A DNA stretch of 11,688 bases from Sporolactobacillus pectinivorans (GTDB lineage Bacteria; Bacillota; Bacilli; Bacillales; Sporolactobacillaceae), in assembly GCF_002802965.1 (NCBI RefSeq), contig NZ_NXGA01000001.1:2305940-2317627 (forward strand), given 5' to 3'. Position numbers and translations under genes: made by a program. Shown piece after piece: positions 1 through 7,246 of the stretch (positions within the stretch are counted from its first letter, which is position 1; each line of letters begins with the position of its first letter). The notes beneath the pieces are model-generated. The model did no database searches, was not told the origin of the DNA, and saw nothing but the letters and a program-made list of their open reading frames with translations.

Positions 1-571
1 TGCCGAAGCAGGATCCGTAAGGTGTTTTATCCTGAATGATAAAAATCTTTTTTGCTTTTAATGTATCTACAGCGTATTTCGCACCGGCGGGTCCCTGAAA
101 GTCATCGCGTGCGCAGATTCTGTTGACAGTTTTTAATCCTCTGTCTGTGACTTCAGTAGCCGTGTTTGCCGGGGAAACCATCGCGATGTGGTTTTGTTCA
201 TACACCTGTGAAGAAGGGATGGCCACGCCTGAGTTCAAATGACCGACAACGCCAAGAATCGAGGTATCTGCCGCAATATCCTGGGCATTTGATACACCCT
301 TCTTCGGATCAGCCATATCATCATAAGGCACCAATTCCAGTTTAAAGCCTTTCTTTGCAAAAGCCGCCTGCTGATCATTAACGGCAAGCTGGGCACCGTC
401 TTTTATGGCTTCGCCTAATGTTGCGCTGCCACCCGAAAGAGGCGTTTGTGTTGCAATTTTAATAATGGTTTTTCCTCCGCTGGCACCGCCTGACGATTTC
501 GAACATCCGGCAATTGATCCGGCAATGAGTGCGATTGCAACAAACAGTGGGATAATTCTCTTTAATCTCAT
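1..571 (-). CDS. Branched-chain amino acid ABC transporter substrate-binding lipoprotein (LivJ-type), 3' end cut by window
   Basis: Translating the minus strand from the ATG at 571 gives 190 open codons running off the left edge. An AAAGGAGG ribosome site sits 7-8 bases upstream of the ATG. The N-terminus is a classic lipoprotein signal: a charged start (MRLKR), a hydrophobic core, then lipobox IAGC with the lipidated Cys at residue 23 and a Ser/Gly-rich tether. The mature part starts IKIATQTPLSGG and continues with GEAIKDGAQLAVND, LVPYDDMADPKKGVSNAQ and GVVGHLNSGVAIPSSQVYEQ. This is the periplasmic-binding-protein type I fold of the Leu/Ile/Val family. By family it would be anchored outside the membrane and deliver ligand to a LivHMGF permease, whose genes would lie beyond the left edge. 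The exact ligand cannot be read; other amino acids or amides are possible. The last visible residues (YGSCFG) are less typical than the YGxGLA usual in the family; a sequence error or small change at the very edge is possible. Confidence 0.88.
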   Translation of the reverse strand, partial: MRLKRIIPLFVAIALIAGSIAGCSKSSGGASGGKTIIKIATQTPLSGGSATLGEAIKDGAQLAVNDQQAAFAKKGFKLELVPYDDMADPKKGVSNAQDIAADTSILGVVGHLNSGVAIPSSQVYEQNHIAMVSPANTATEVTDRGLKTVNRICARDDFQGPAGAKYAVDTLKAKKIFIIQDKTPYGSCFG

Positions 572-910
572 TAAAACCCTCCTTTTTTTAAAAAGCGGCA
601 TTAATTTAAATTATCAGACATTTTTGTGCAAACCTCACCACCTATCATTAATCTTCTGTAAATTTTCTAATTTAACTTGCAACTCTTAAGGACAATAATA
701 ATTACTTATATGCTCATAGTCATTATCTATGTCAGATGATTTAACACATTAAATTTTTTTGACAGTTTATTATTCAAGAAAAAATAGCGGTGCATAAATA
801 ATTTAGGTAATATGATTATTTTCAAAAATTTTAAAATTGTCCTTTGCGAAAATAATTTTTATATTAATAGTGCCTCTTCTTTTTATTTTCTCTTACTTAG
901 TTCAACAGCT
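572..910. other. AT-rich intergenic region between the lipoprotein gene and the chemoreceptor gene
   Basis: This 339-bp stretch is very AT-rich and has no convincing ORF on either strand. It must hold the promoter of the lipoprotein gene, but I could not settle on a -35/-10 pair. A CodY-like 15-mer lies at 818-832 (minus strand AAATTTTTGAAAATA; three mismatches to AATTTTCNGAAAATT), which would suit a branched-chain amino acid transporter, although such matches arise easily in AT-rich DNA. I see no GC-rich hairpin with a T-run after the chemoreceptor stop codon, so read-through into the lipoprotein gene cannot be excluded. Confidence 0.5.
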
Positions 911-3088
911 TCAGACTATTTTAAAAGAGGAGACCATACTTTGAAGGTTGTTTGATACATAATCAAGATTGCCGGTAATTTGCTTCAGACGGACAATCTC
1001 ATTTGAAACCTGTGCCAGCAGATCAATCGATTGTTCACTGCTGCTCGCATTCCGGACAGTTTTTTCATTGATTTCATCTGCCGTTTTGTTAATTTTTACA
1101 ACCACATCATTGACATCGCGACTCTCTTCATTCGTGATACTCAGCAAGGCCTCCATTTTTTCTGTGATCTCTCTGATATTTCCGGATATGTAATTAAATG
1201 TATCAATTGTGTCTTTAATCCTTTGGGTAGAATCCTTAACTTTTGCATCAGTTTGTTGGATCTCCTGAAGTGTCCGATTGGTTTCTCTCTGAATATTGTC
1301 TACCAGGTCGGCGACAGAATTCGTCGCATATTCAGTCTGCTCCGCCAGTTTAGATACTTCTTTAGCGACCACACTAAAACCCTTGCCCGCATCACCGGCC
1401 CGCGCAGCCTCGATCGTTGCATTTAGTGCCAACATCTGAGTTTGCTCACTGATTCGGGCAATTGTCGTCACTGCTTTAGTAATAGCCTCTGAATGGCGGT
1501 GCAGTGTTTCTATATGTTCAAGCGACCCGTTCATCGTTTTTTCAAGATCACTGATTTGCTGTAACGTTGCCGAAGAATTGCCGTTCGCGATTTTTGTGCG
1601 GCTGCTTGTATCTTCCGTTTTGGCAGTGACCTGATGGATTAAAGTGTCCATTTCCTGAATAGCAGCAGAAAGGCTGTTAAAATGCTCACGGGTGTCCTGA
1701 AAGATACTGTTTTGCTGTTTCGCAGCTGCGACCAGGCCATTAACCGTGCTGCCGACGGTTTGCATACTTTCAGAGAGCTTATTAGTCATGCCGGAAACTG
1801 TCGTTGCGGCGTTCTTGGACGCTTTTGCTGAACTGCCGACACGTTTGACCATGGACATCTGATTGTTGATAAATTTATTAAACCATCTCGAAAGCTCGCC
1901 AATTTCATCATACGAACTTTTATCAACACGTGTTGTCAGATCTCCTTCTCCCTCTGCAATCTGATGAAGGATGTTGACAGTCCTGTTAAGCGGGCTGACA
2001 ACAACTTTTTTTGTTGAAAGGTAAATGGCCAGAGAAAGAAGCAGCCAAGTCATTATTGAACAAATAATACCGGCGTTAAGCGAGAAGTGAAAACTTATTC
2101 CGTTGGCTGCCACTGCCATTGCAATACCGGCTGCAAAATTAAGTGGCAAACGTAAATTCAGGCTCTTGAAATTGTATATTTCCGAAACATCGCCCTCGCA
2201 CATCATTCCCCAGACTTCTTCAGTATACGGAGGATGAATCAGCGTTCCTTTGCCGCCTACGAGGATATGCCGATAATCGGGATACCCGGGCCACACATCG
2301 AGATTGCTGCCATTTTCCATGGTCAGTTGCACACCTTGATGAAGCTTACCTGTTTTCGGATCCGTGAATCTGATCTCAAATTCGGTATGTTTGTCAACTT
2401 TCACAATGCCCCATTTTCCCGCCCGCACACCATCTTTCAGATTATCGCCAAGCGTGAAAGTATTATCTTCAAATCGGCTTCTGGAAATTGCAGTCCCGGG
2501 AAGAATCGGTCGATCTGTCTTAACCATAAAAAGATAATTATCACCGGATTCTTTATACACGTGTGTATCTTCATCCTGAATGACGTTGCTCATGCTGTCA
2601 TTAAGCACGCGGCCAAGGAATACTCTCTTCACCCCCGCACGATCAGAGGCGGGAACAGAGAACATCAACGTTACCTCATCCGCAAAATGCTGATCTGAAC
2701 AATCAATATCCAAGCTTCTCGGGTCTTCGTAGGGTCCATACATCAATCGCTGATTTTCCAAGCCTTTTGAATAATTTGGCAGATCAGCCATCATATGGCC
2801 AATATGCTGATTGAAAGTAGAAATGATGACTTTGCCACGTTCATCAAGAAGGATGAATTCTACAAAATCACTGCTCTGTTTTAATTGTGCTCTCATCACT
2901 GCGGCAATTTCGCTGCCCTGCTCATCGTAACTGTTCACAATTCTGTTTGCATTTTCAAGTTCCACCCACCGGTCACGGAACCAATTATCAAGAGCTTTTT
3001 TTCTTCCGTTGGAAATGCCCTCAAAAACCTTCTCATGATGACTTTTTAATTTTCTATTTAAAGCATGCATGATATGTACATGCGACAT
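911..3088 (-). CDS. Methyl-accepting chemotaxis protein with N-terminal sensor and membrane hairpin anchor
   Basis: A 725-residue chemoreceptor. I chose the ATG at 3088 ([10 protein letters not shown]), which follows GGGGGGA at good distance; an ATG five codons upstream has its codons inside that ribosome site. Residues 1-310 are a hydrophilic sensor with a Cache-like stretch ([11 protein letters not shown], about 80-90) and no N-terminal membrane helix. Two hydrophobic segments follow at about 313-331 and 336-357, separated by a short loop. Then come HAMP (about 358-412, with the [10 protein letters not shown] and YDEIGELS elements) and the long helical signalling domain. Its hairpin tip is conserved at 545-590 ([20 protein letters not shown], then [11 protein letters not shown] and KLAEQT), the part that contacts CheA and CheW. 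By family it controls CheA kinase and is tuned by methylation. The layout implies a cytoplasmic sensor, as in Aer. The ligand is unknown. It is divergent from metA and transcribed alone. Confidence 0.93.
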   Translation of the reverse strand: MSHVHIMHALNRKLKSHHEKVFEGISNGRKKALDNWFRDRWVELENANRIVNSYDEQGSEIAAVMRAQLKQSSDFVEFILLDERGKVIISTFNQHIGHMMADLPNYSKGLENQRLMYGPYEDPRSLDIDCSDQHFADEVTLMFSVPASDRAGVKRVFLGRVLNDSMSNVIQDEDTHVYKESGDNYLFMVKTDRPILPGTAISRSRFEDNTFTLGDNLKDGVRAGKWGIVKVDKHTEFEIRFTDPKTGKLHQGVQLTMENGSNLDVWPGYPDYRHILVGGKGTLIHPPYTEEVWGMMCEGDVSEIYNFKSLNLRLPLNFAAGIAMAVAANGISFHFSLNAGIICSIMTWLLLSLAIYLSTKKVVVSPLNRTVNILHQIAEGEGDLTTRVDKSSYDEIGELSRWFNKFINNQMSMVKRVGSSAKASKNAATTVSGMTNKLSESMQTVGSTVNGLVAAAKQQNSIFQDTREHFNSLSAAIQEMDTLIHQVTAKTEDTSSRTKIANGNSSATLQQISDLEKTMNGSLEHIETLHRHSEAITKAVTTIARISEQTQMLALNATIEAARAGDAGKGFSVVAKEVSKLAEQTEYATNSVADLVDNIQRETNRTLQEIQQTDAKVKDSTQRIKDTIDTFNYISGNIREITEKMEALLSITNEESRDVNDVVVKINKTADEINEKTVRNASSSEQSIDLLAQVSNEIVRLKQITGNLDYVSNNLQSMVSSFKIV

Positions 3089-3115
3089 ACAGCATCCCCC
3101 CATTATTTTTCAGAA

Positions 3116-3130
3116 TGATAATCGTCATCA
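3116..3130 (-). promoter_or_regulatory. Fur-like 7-1-7 operator in the chemoreceptor 5' leader
   Basis: The minus strand reads TGATGACGATTATCA, matching the Fur-family box TGATAATNATTATCA at 12 of 14 defined positions, with the right half-site perfect. It lies between the predicted -10 (3144-3149) and the start codon, about 7-21 bases after the expected transcription start, a typical repressor position. PerR (TTATAATNATTATAA) fits less well because of the TGA/TCA ends. The match is seen in the sequence; control by Fur is inferred. Confidence 0.45.
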
Positions 3131-3143
3131 GAACTTAATTTTT

Positions 3144-3149
3144 ATTATA
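3144..3149 (-). promoter_or_regulatory. Candidate -10 element of the chemoreceptor promoter
   Basis: A perfect TATAAT on the minus strand, about 55 bases upstream of the chosen ATG. The hexamer 17 bases further upstream (3167-3172, ACTTAT) is a poor -35. No sigma-D motif (TAAA then GCCGATAT), common for chemotaxis genes, is visible. The promoter is therefore plausible but only half supported. Confidence 0.4.
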
Positions 3150-3335
3150 ATAGAAATTGTTGCAAAATAAGTATATTTTCATAGAAAAAAAGTCGTTGAA
3201 TCAAAATTTTCAGCATATTTTTTGCTAAATCGAACAAATCTGAGCAGCTATCGATGTGAAACCGGTATTTTTCTCACTGCCTTGTTTTTATTATCCGCAA
3301 AAGACTACACGCTGGTCGGGAAGAAAAAAAGAGTC

Positions 3336-3341
3336 TATAAT
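3336..3341 (+). promoter_or_regulatory. Candidate -10 element for metA
   Basis: A perfect TATAAT lies 36 bases upstream of the metA GTG start. The -35 position at 17-bp spacing (3313-3318, TGGTCG) is weak. It would give a short leader of about 30 bases. I looked through 3150-3377 for a SAM (S-box) leader with its AGAGGUGGAGGGA-type core and terminator and did not find one. Confidence 0.3.
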
Positions 3342-3377
3342 GAGAACACCAAGTTAACCATGGGGAGAACTGATATT

Positions 3378-4286
3378 GTGCCTATAAAAATTCCAAGGGG
3401 GCTTCCCGCCAAGGAAGTACTGGAAAAAGAGAATATTTTTGTGATGGATGATGAACGGGCTGTGACCCAGGATATCCGTCCGCTCAATATATTAATATTG
3501 AATTTAATGCCTGAAAAACAGAAGGAGGAAGCTCAATTGCTCCGCCTTCTTGGCAATACACCTTTACAGGTTAATGTCACGTTCATGAGAACGGCGACAC
3601 ATGTTTCAACGCATACAAGCCATCTACATCTTGATCAGTTCTACACAACATTTGATCAAGTCAGAGGGAAAAAATTCGATGGGTTAATTATTACGGGGGC
3701 TCCGATCGAAAAGCTGCCCTTTTCGAAAGTAGATTACTGGGATGAACTTAAGGAAATTATGGAGTGGTCAAGAAAATCGGTCACTTCCACCTTGAATATC
3801 TGCTGGGGCGCTCAGGCGGCTCTGTATTATCATTTTGGCATTAACAAGGTGCTCCTGCCAAAAAAGCTATCCGGTATTTACAGCCATACTGTCGTGAAGC
3901 CAAGAGAGAAACTGCTGCGCGGTTTTGACGATCTATTCACCGCCCCGCATTCCCGATACACCGACCTCGACCACGATACTCTTGTGAAACACCCCGAAGT
4001 AAAAGTTCTGGCTTCGTCGGCAGAGGCAGGTGCATTTATTCTGATGGCCCGCGGTGGCAACCAGATTATGGTCACAGGCCATTTTGAGTATGATACTGAC
4101 ACACTGGCTGTAGAATATCAGAGAGATTTAAAAAAAGATATCCATCCTGATCTTCCGGAGCATTATTTTCCTGATGATGATCTGAACGAAAAACCTGTTA
4201 ATAGCTGGCGGTCGCATGCCCATCTCTTTTTTTCAAACTGGCTGAATTATTATGTCTATCAGGAAACGCCCTATCAGTGGGAATAA
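3378..4286 (+). CDS. metA: Homoserine O-acyltransferase MetA, predicted acetyl-CoA-specific
   Basis: First committed step of methionine synthesis: O-acylation of L-homoserine in the cytoplasm. The open frame extends upstream to 3222, but the GTG at 3378, preceded by GGGGAG at 3362-3367, gives [20 protein letters not shown]. This matches the usual Bacillus N-terminus and a family length near 301 (here 302). With this start the known active-site numbering falls into place: nucleophile Cys142 in [13 protein letters not shown], then His235 and Glu237 in TGHFEYD. Residue 111 is Glu ([10 protein letters not shown]). In this family Glu111 is reported to select acetyl-CoA and Gly111 (as in E. coli) succinyl-CoA, so homoserine O-acetyltransferase is the better product name despite the MetA/HTS-type fold. 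The gene stands alone and ends at a terminator shared with plsX. Confidence 0.95.
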   Translation: MPIKIPRGLPAKEVLEKENIFVMDDERAVTQDIRPLNILILNLMPEKQKEEAQLLRLLGNTPLQVNVTFMRTATHVSTHTSHLHLDQFYTTFDQVRGKKFDGLIITGAPIEKLPFSKVDYWDELKEIMEWSRKSVTSTLNICWGAQAALYYHFGINKVLLPKKLSGIYSHTVVKPREKLLRGFDDLFTAPHSRYTDLDHDTLVKHPEVKVLASSAEAGAFILMARGGNQIMVTGHFEYDTDTLAVEYQRDLKKDIHPDLPEHYFPDDDLNEKPVNSWRSHAHLFFSNWLNYYVYQETPYQWE

Positions 4287-4324
4287 CTCAATCATGAGTT
4301 TGCTGTAAGAAAAAATGGCATAAT

Positions 4325-4356
4325 AAAAAAAGCCGGGAGATCAATTCCGGCTTTTT
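4325..4356. terminator. Bidirectional intrinsic terminator between metA and plsX
   Basis: AGCCGGGA (4331-4338) pairs with TTCCGGCT (4345-4352) around the loop GATCAA, with one G-U pair. An A-run precedes the stem (4325-4331) and a T-run follows it (4352-4356), so it can end rightward metA transcripts and leftward plsX transcripts. Confidence 0.88.
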
Positions 4357-4376
4357 CAACGATTATCTATAATCGA

Positions 4377-5390
4377 TCAGGCTTTACTAATCAACCAGGC
4401 ATGATCTTTGTCATGCAATGTTGCTTCGATCGTCCCCACAACATCTTCTTCAACTAGAATCTTGGCCTGTTTGATCGCCGCAAATACGGCCTCGCTTTTT
4501 GCAGCGCCATGGACTTTGATGACCGGTGCAGAAAGTCCAAAAAGCAATGCGCCGCCATACGCTGAATAATCCATACGCGTTTTAATCGACTTCAATTTTC
4601 CATACATCAGTCCGGTAAGCACCTTTGTATATAAAGAGCCACCAAGCGTTTCCTTCAATAGTTGCATCACTGACATAGCCGTTCCTTCGACGCTCTTCAG
4701 AACCAGATTTCCAGAAAACCCATCGGCAACGATGACATCTGCCGGGCCATGAAGCAGCTCGCGGGACTCCACGTTTCCGACAAAATTGAGCGGAGCTTCT
4801 TTCAACAGCTGATAAGCTTTCTTTGTTAGCTCATTACCCTTCCCGGGTTCTTCGCCAATGTTCAGCAGTCCGATACGCGGGTTCGGCCGGTGCAGGACTT
4901 TTTCAGCGTAAATTGAACCCATCAGTGCATATTGCAGCATATTTTCAGGCTTTGTCTCGGCATTAGCACCAACGTCAAGGAAAAGAAATCCCTTATTCTC
5001 GTGAATTGTGGGAAGCGTCGGTGCAAGAGCCGGACGGTCAATGCCTTTGATTCTTCCGACACCGAAAAGTCCGGAAGCCATCAAAGCGCCGGTATTGCCG
5101 GCGGAGACTGCCGCGGCGCACCTCTTCTCTCTGACCTCCTGAACAGCCAGCACCATTGACGCTTGTTTTTTCCGGCGTACAGCCTGTACCGGCGCATCCG
5201 TCCCTTCAATTTTTTCTGTTGTGTGAAGGATCTCGATCCGTTTCTGATCGCCAACAAACGGCTCAATTTTTTCTCGATCACCTACTAAAACAAACTGCAA
5301 ATCAGGAAACGCCTTCGCTGCAAGAATTGTCCCTTCAACAATAGCTTCCGGTGCATTGTCGCCACCCATGGCGTCAATCGCAATTTTCAT
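4377..5390 (-). CDS. plsX: Phosphate acyltransferase PlsX
   Basis: PlsX turns acyl-ACP and inorganic phosphate into acyl-phosphate, the donor PlsY uses to acylate glycerol-3-phosphate in phospholipid synthesis. It is a soluble, membrane-associated enzyme. The 337 residues are close to the usual 330-340. Family signatures are clear: MKIAIDAMGGDNAPEAIVEG at the start, VSAGNTGALMASG (95-107), RPALAPTLPT (119-128), FLDVGANAETKPENMLQYAL (137-156), GLLNIGEEPGKGNELTKKA (174-192) and VIVADGFSGNLVLKSVEGTA (219-238). The start follows AAAGGAG; an ATG five bases upstream, in another frame, stops at once. In many Bacillales plsX sits in a fapR-plsX-fabD-fabG-acpP operon. Here it has its own promoter candidate upstream and a terminator right after, with neither fapR nor fabD next to it. 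Confidence 0.96.
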   Translation of the reverse strand: MKIAIDAMGGDNAPEAIVEGTILAAKAFPDLQFVLVGDREKIEPFVGDQKRIEILHTTEKIEGTDAPVQAVRRKKQASMVLAVQEVREKRCAAAVSAGNTGALMASGLFGVGRIKGIDRPALAPTLPTIHENKGFLFLDVGANAETKPENMLQYALMGSIYAEKVLHRPNPRIGLLNIGEEPGKGNELTKKAYQLLKEAPLNFVGNVESRELLHGPADVIVADGFSGNLVLKSVEGTAMSVMQLLKETLGGSLYTKVLTGLMYGKLKSIKTRMDYSAYGGALLFGLSAPVIKVHGAAKSEAVFAAIKQAKILVEEDVVGTIEATLHDKDHAWLISKA

Positions 5391-5503
5391 TTCATTTTCG
5401 CTCCTTTTATATTAACGAACATAAATCACTTGATGTCGTATCGCATATCCTGAGGCGTTTGATTTCACCTGAGTCCGCGCCTCGATTCATAACTCTAACA
5501 CTT

Positions 5504-5532
5504 ATTACGGCTTCTGTCCAAATAAGTTTCAA
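5504..5532 (-). promoter_or_regulatory. Candidate sigma-A promoter for plsX
   Basis: On the minus strand TTGAAA (5532-5527) and CGTAAT (5509-5504) are 17 bases apart, 114 bases before the plsX start. The -35 overlaps the last codons of the upstream membrane protein gene. A GAGGCG...CGCCTC inverted repeat lies in the leader between them. I looked for a FapR box (ATTAGTACCTAGTCTTAAT-like) and saw none. Confidence 0.35.
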
Positions 5533-6338
5533 ATCCTTTTTGCTTTGGGCTCAGAAAAAATACCATGACTTCTCTTCGGCCTACAGACGAAATAATATAC
5601 CGAGAGCGGCCACCATAATATTGCAAATATCGGATAAGCGGCCCATAGCACCTGAGGAGAATATATGGCATTGATTGCGGAAAAATACGCGATAACCAGC
5701 ACTGAGCCGCTCACTGCGTAGGCCATCGGTTTCCTTGCCAGCCACATGCTCAAGGGCCACCACAGTGTGGCACAGACAGGGTTGATCGCCCAGTTGATAT
5801 GAGGTGACGTGACAAAATTAACAACAATTAAAAAAATACTGATTAAAGCTGACCCCGCTATAGCCAGTATTTTCGGCCTTCGCGCAAAGAAAAGAGACAG
5901 CGGCCACCAAAGCACAGCAAATGTTATAAAAATACTCCAGGGATACCTCGGTTCATAGAAAAGGTTCAATGCAATATAATACCCGATCAGGGCAAACCCG
6001 GAAAAAACAGAGAACGTTTTTGTCAGACTTTTCGTCCCGAAAAACATCATAATCGGACCCATCGCCAAGGGTGCCAAAAGATAAAGTATCCATAAATAAT
6101 TCGGCGTTTCAATCATATTTTGGATGAAAAAAAGAGCTGTCAGCAAAAAACTCACAAAAAGGACATAAAGTTTCTGCTCCATACCTCTTCTAAGAAGCCA
6201 GAAAACAGGAAAAAGCAATAAAACGGCGGAATAGAAAGACCATAATAAAGAAGAATCTGTGAACAGATTGACTGCGATTAGAAAAACACCTGTTAAAACG
6301 CATCCGGAGGCTATAAAGCCAATCGTTCCCCGTCTCAT
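5529..6338 (-). CDS. Integral membrane protein made of five two-helix repeats (WWPLS repeats)
   Basis: 269 residues, starting at an ATG that overlaps the previous gene's stop in ATGA; GAGG nearby serves as ribosome site. Almost the whole chain is hydrophobic, about ten membrane helices in five tandem units. A marker Trp recurs at residues 33, 83, 134, 183 and 232 (spacing 49-51). The motif WWPLS recurs exactly ten residues later in units 3-5 (144, 193, 242); units 1 and 2 have diverged there (LLFPVFW, APLAMGP). Between units lie short basic loops (ARRPK, ARKPM). The same unit occurs once at the C-terminus of the preceding gene product. The tail (CRPKRSHG to the end) is basic. I recognise no enzymatic motif. 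It is the last gene of a padR operon, so an envelope- or membrane-stress role is possible, but that is only inferred from context. Confidence 0.85.
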   Translation of the reverse strand: MRRGTIGFIASGCVLTGVFLIAVNLFTDSSLLWSFYSAVLLLFPVFWLLRRGMEQKLYVLFVSFLLTALFFIQNMIETPNYLWILYLLAPLAMGPIMMFFGTKSLTKTFSVFSGFALIGYYIALNLFYEPRYPWSIFITFAVLWWPLSLFFARRPKILAIAGSALISIFLIVVNFVTSPHINWAINPVCATLWWPLSMWLARKPMAYAVSGSVLVIAYFSAINAIYSPQVLWAAYPIFAILWWPLSVYYFVCRPKRSHGIFSEPKAKRI

Positions 6339-6757
6339 GACTGATCCTCGACTTTTTTCCGGTACCAATTATAAAACATCGAGAGTGGCCACCAGGCAAT
6401 ACCAAAAGTCGGATAGATGAACCAAATGATATGCGGTGAATAATAAAAGTTAATAAATACCGACAGCGTGATAACGAGAATACTGCCCCAGATTGAAAAA
6501 CCAAGATTCAAGCGTGCCAGCTCTTGTTTTCTTCGGCTGGGGTGATCAGGAAGATCGAGTTCCTGTTTTATTTCATCAATATCGCCGAATTCCACAATCG
6601 CTTTGTTGATTGCATCTTCCTGGGATTTTCCTTCCTCCATCAAATCAGCCACTTTTTCTTCCAGGTCACGAATGATTTCTTCTTTTGCCTGATCAGCCTG
6701 CTCACTTTTTGGGATATTTTCGAATGCTTTATCGATGTATGCATTTAATCTTTTCAC
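6335..6757 (-). CDS. DUF1700/HAAS-type membrane protein, probable partner of the PadR regulator
   Basis: 140 residues from a GTG start at 6757 that overlaps the padR stop as GTGA, with GGAGGGGAAAGG upstream; a longer in-frame extension would lie inside padR and is not needed. Residues 1-70 form the helical domain typical of DUF1700/HAAS proteins encoded next to PadR regulators (KRLNAYIDKAFENIPKSE, then EEIIRDLEEKVADLMEEGKS, then INKAIVEFGDIDEIKQEL). A basic linker (SRRKQ) leads to two membrane helices at about 85-105 and 109-130. These contain W112 and WWPLS at 122-126, the same module that makes up the next gene. In related PadR-HAAS pairs the membrane protein is thought to cooperate with or modulate the regulator; no mechanism can be read here. 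Overlaps with both neighbours imply translational coupling. Confidence 0.85.
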   Translation of the reverse strand: MKRLNAYIDKAFENIPKSEQADQAKEEIIRDLEEKVADLMEEGKSQEDAINKAIVEFGDIDEIKQELDLPDHPSRRKQELARLNLGFSIWGSILVITLSVFINFYYSPHIIWFIYPTFGIAWWPLSMFYNWYRKKVEDQS

Positions 6758-7116
6758 TGGCCTTTCCCCTCCAAAAATGTATCTACGATTTTCTTCACTT
6801 CCTGCCACTCGTTCACCATTTCGTGAAAATAGGCCTTGCCAAGCGGTGTTATCGTATAATATTTCCTTTTTCCGCCATGCGTCCGTTCACCAAAATAAGA
6901 ATCGATTAACTGTTTTTTTTCAAGCCGTTGGAATACGGCATATAGTGTGGCTTCTTTAATTTCAAACTTTCCTTCTGTCCAGCGGCTGATTGTCTTAGAA
7001 AGTTCGTAGCCATAAGAATCACCATCACGCAGCAATCGCAGGATGATTGAATCCAGATGCCCTCTTAAAATGTCACTGCGAATAAAATTACCCCCACTCT
7101 TCCTGATATGTGACAA
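6754..7116 (-). CDS. PadR-family transcriptional regulator
   Basis: A winged-helix repressor of the PadR family: DILRGHLDSIILRLLRDGDS, then YGYELSKTI, KEATLYAVFQRLEKKQLI (recognition region) and HGGKRKYYTITPLGKAYF (wing), ending in the C-terminal dimer helix. It heads an operon with the DUF1700/HAAS protein, overlapping it by GTGA. The start is uncertain. There is no ATG or GTG in frame. TTG at 7116 gives 120 residues but lacks a clear ribosome site. ATT at 7083, preceded by GTGGGGG, would give 109 residues beginning [M]RSDILRGHLD, which is where PadR relatives usually begin. I list the conventional codon. The promoter at 7172-7200 is flanked by two 19-bp palindromes, so autorepression is likely. 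The inducer is unknown; several PadR proteins bind hydrophobic drugs or phenolics. Confidence 0.92.
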   Translation of the reverse strand: MSHIRKSGGNFIRSDILRGHLDSIILRLLRDGDSYGYELSKTISRWTEGKFEIKEATLYAVFQRLEKKQLIDSYFGERTHGGKRKYYTITPLGKAYFHEMVNEWQEVKKIVDTFLEGKGQ

Positions 7117-7152
7117 TAATCTGCTTTTTATTCACACCATTCAAACAAAAAG

Positions 7153-7171
7153 TACTCTATCTGATAAAGTA
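7153..7171. promoter_or_regulatory. Operator box 1 (probable PadR site), covering the transcription start
   Basis: TACTCTATCTGATAAAGTA is an almost perfect 19-bp palindrome (8 of 9 pairs around the central T). It begins right next to the -10 element, on its downstream side. It matches box 2 at 16 of 19 positions, centre to centre 33 bp, about three helical turns. Binding by the adjacent PadR protein is inferred. Confidence 0.6.
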
Positions 7172-7200
7172 ATGTTAGCACTTATTACTCTACCTGTCAA
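7172..7200 (-). promoter_or_regulatory. Sigma-A promoter of the padR operon
   Basis: On the minus strand a perfect TTGACA (7200-7195) is followed after exactly 17 bases by TAACAT (7177-7172). It is the best promoter in the window. Box 2 covers the -35 and box 1 adjoins the -10, which fits repression by blocking RNA polymerase. Confidence 0.82.
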
Positions 7201-7204
7201 AGTA
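7186..7204. promoter_or_regulatory. Operator box 2 (probable PadR site), covering the -35
   Basis: TACTCTACCTGTCAAAGTA has the same TACTCTA...AAAGTA frame as box 1, with 6 of 9 palindromic pairs. It overlaps the -35 hexamer, and the need to keep TTGACA explains its departures from symmetry. Together the boxes also form a larger inverted repeat: 7147-7173 against 7184-7210, with perfect AAAAAGTACT outer ends. Confidence 0.55.
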
Positions 7205-7246
7205 CTTTTTTGCGTTCTTTAAAAAATGGGTTTTGTTAAACTAATC

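Noticed and set aside
760..800. Rightward promoter starting with TTGACA
   Set aside because: The -10 at 17 bp is poor (AAATAG) and no rightward gene or RNA follows.
2234..2698. Rightward 154-codon ORF inside the chemoreceptor gene
   Set aside because: Antisense to the sensor domain, no family resemblance and no supporting signals.
3222..3377. N-terminal extension of MetA
   Set aside because: The extra residues do not resemble the family, the upstream start has no ribosome site, and catalytic numbering fits the GTG at 3378.
3150..3377. SAM (S-box) riboswitch upstream of metA
   Set aside because: A short stretch (GATGTGAAACC) vaguely recalls it, but the conserved core and a terminator are absent.
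6758..6808. Longer N-terminus for the HAAS-type protein
   Set aside because: It would lie within padR coding sequence; the GTG at 6757 has a good ribosome site and a coupled GTGA overlap.
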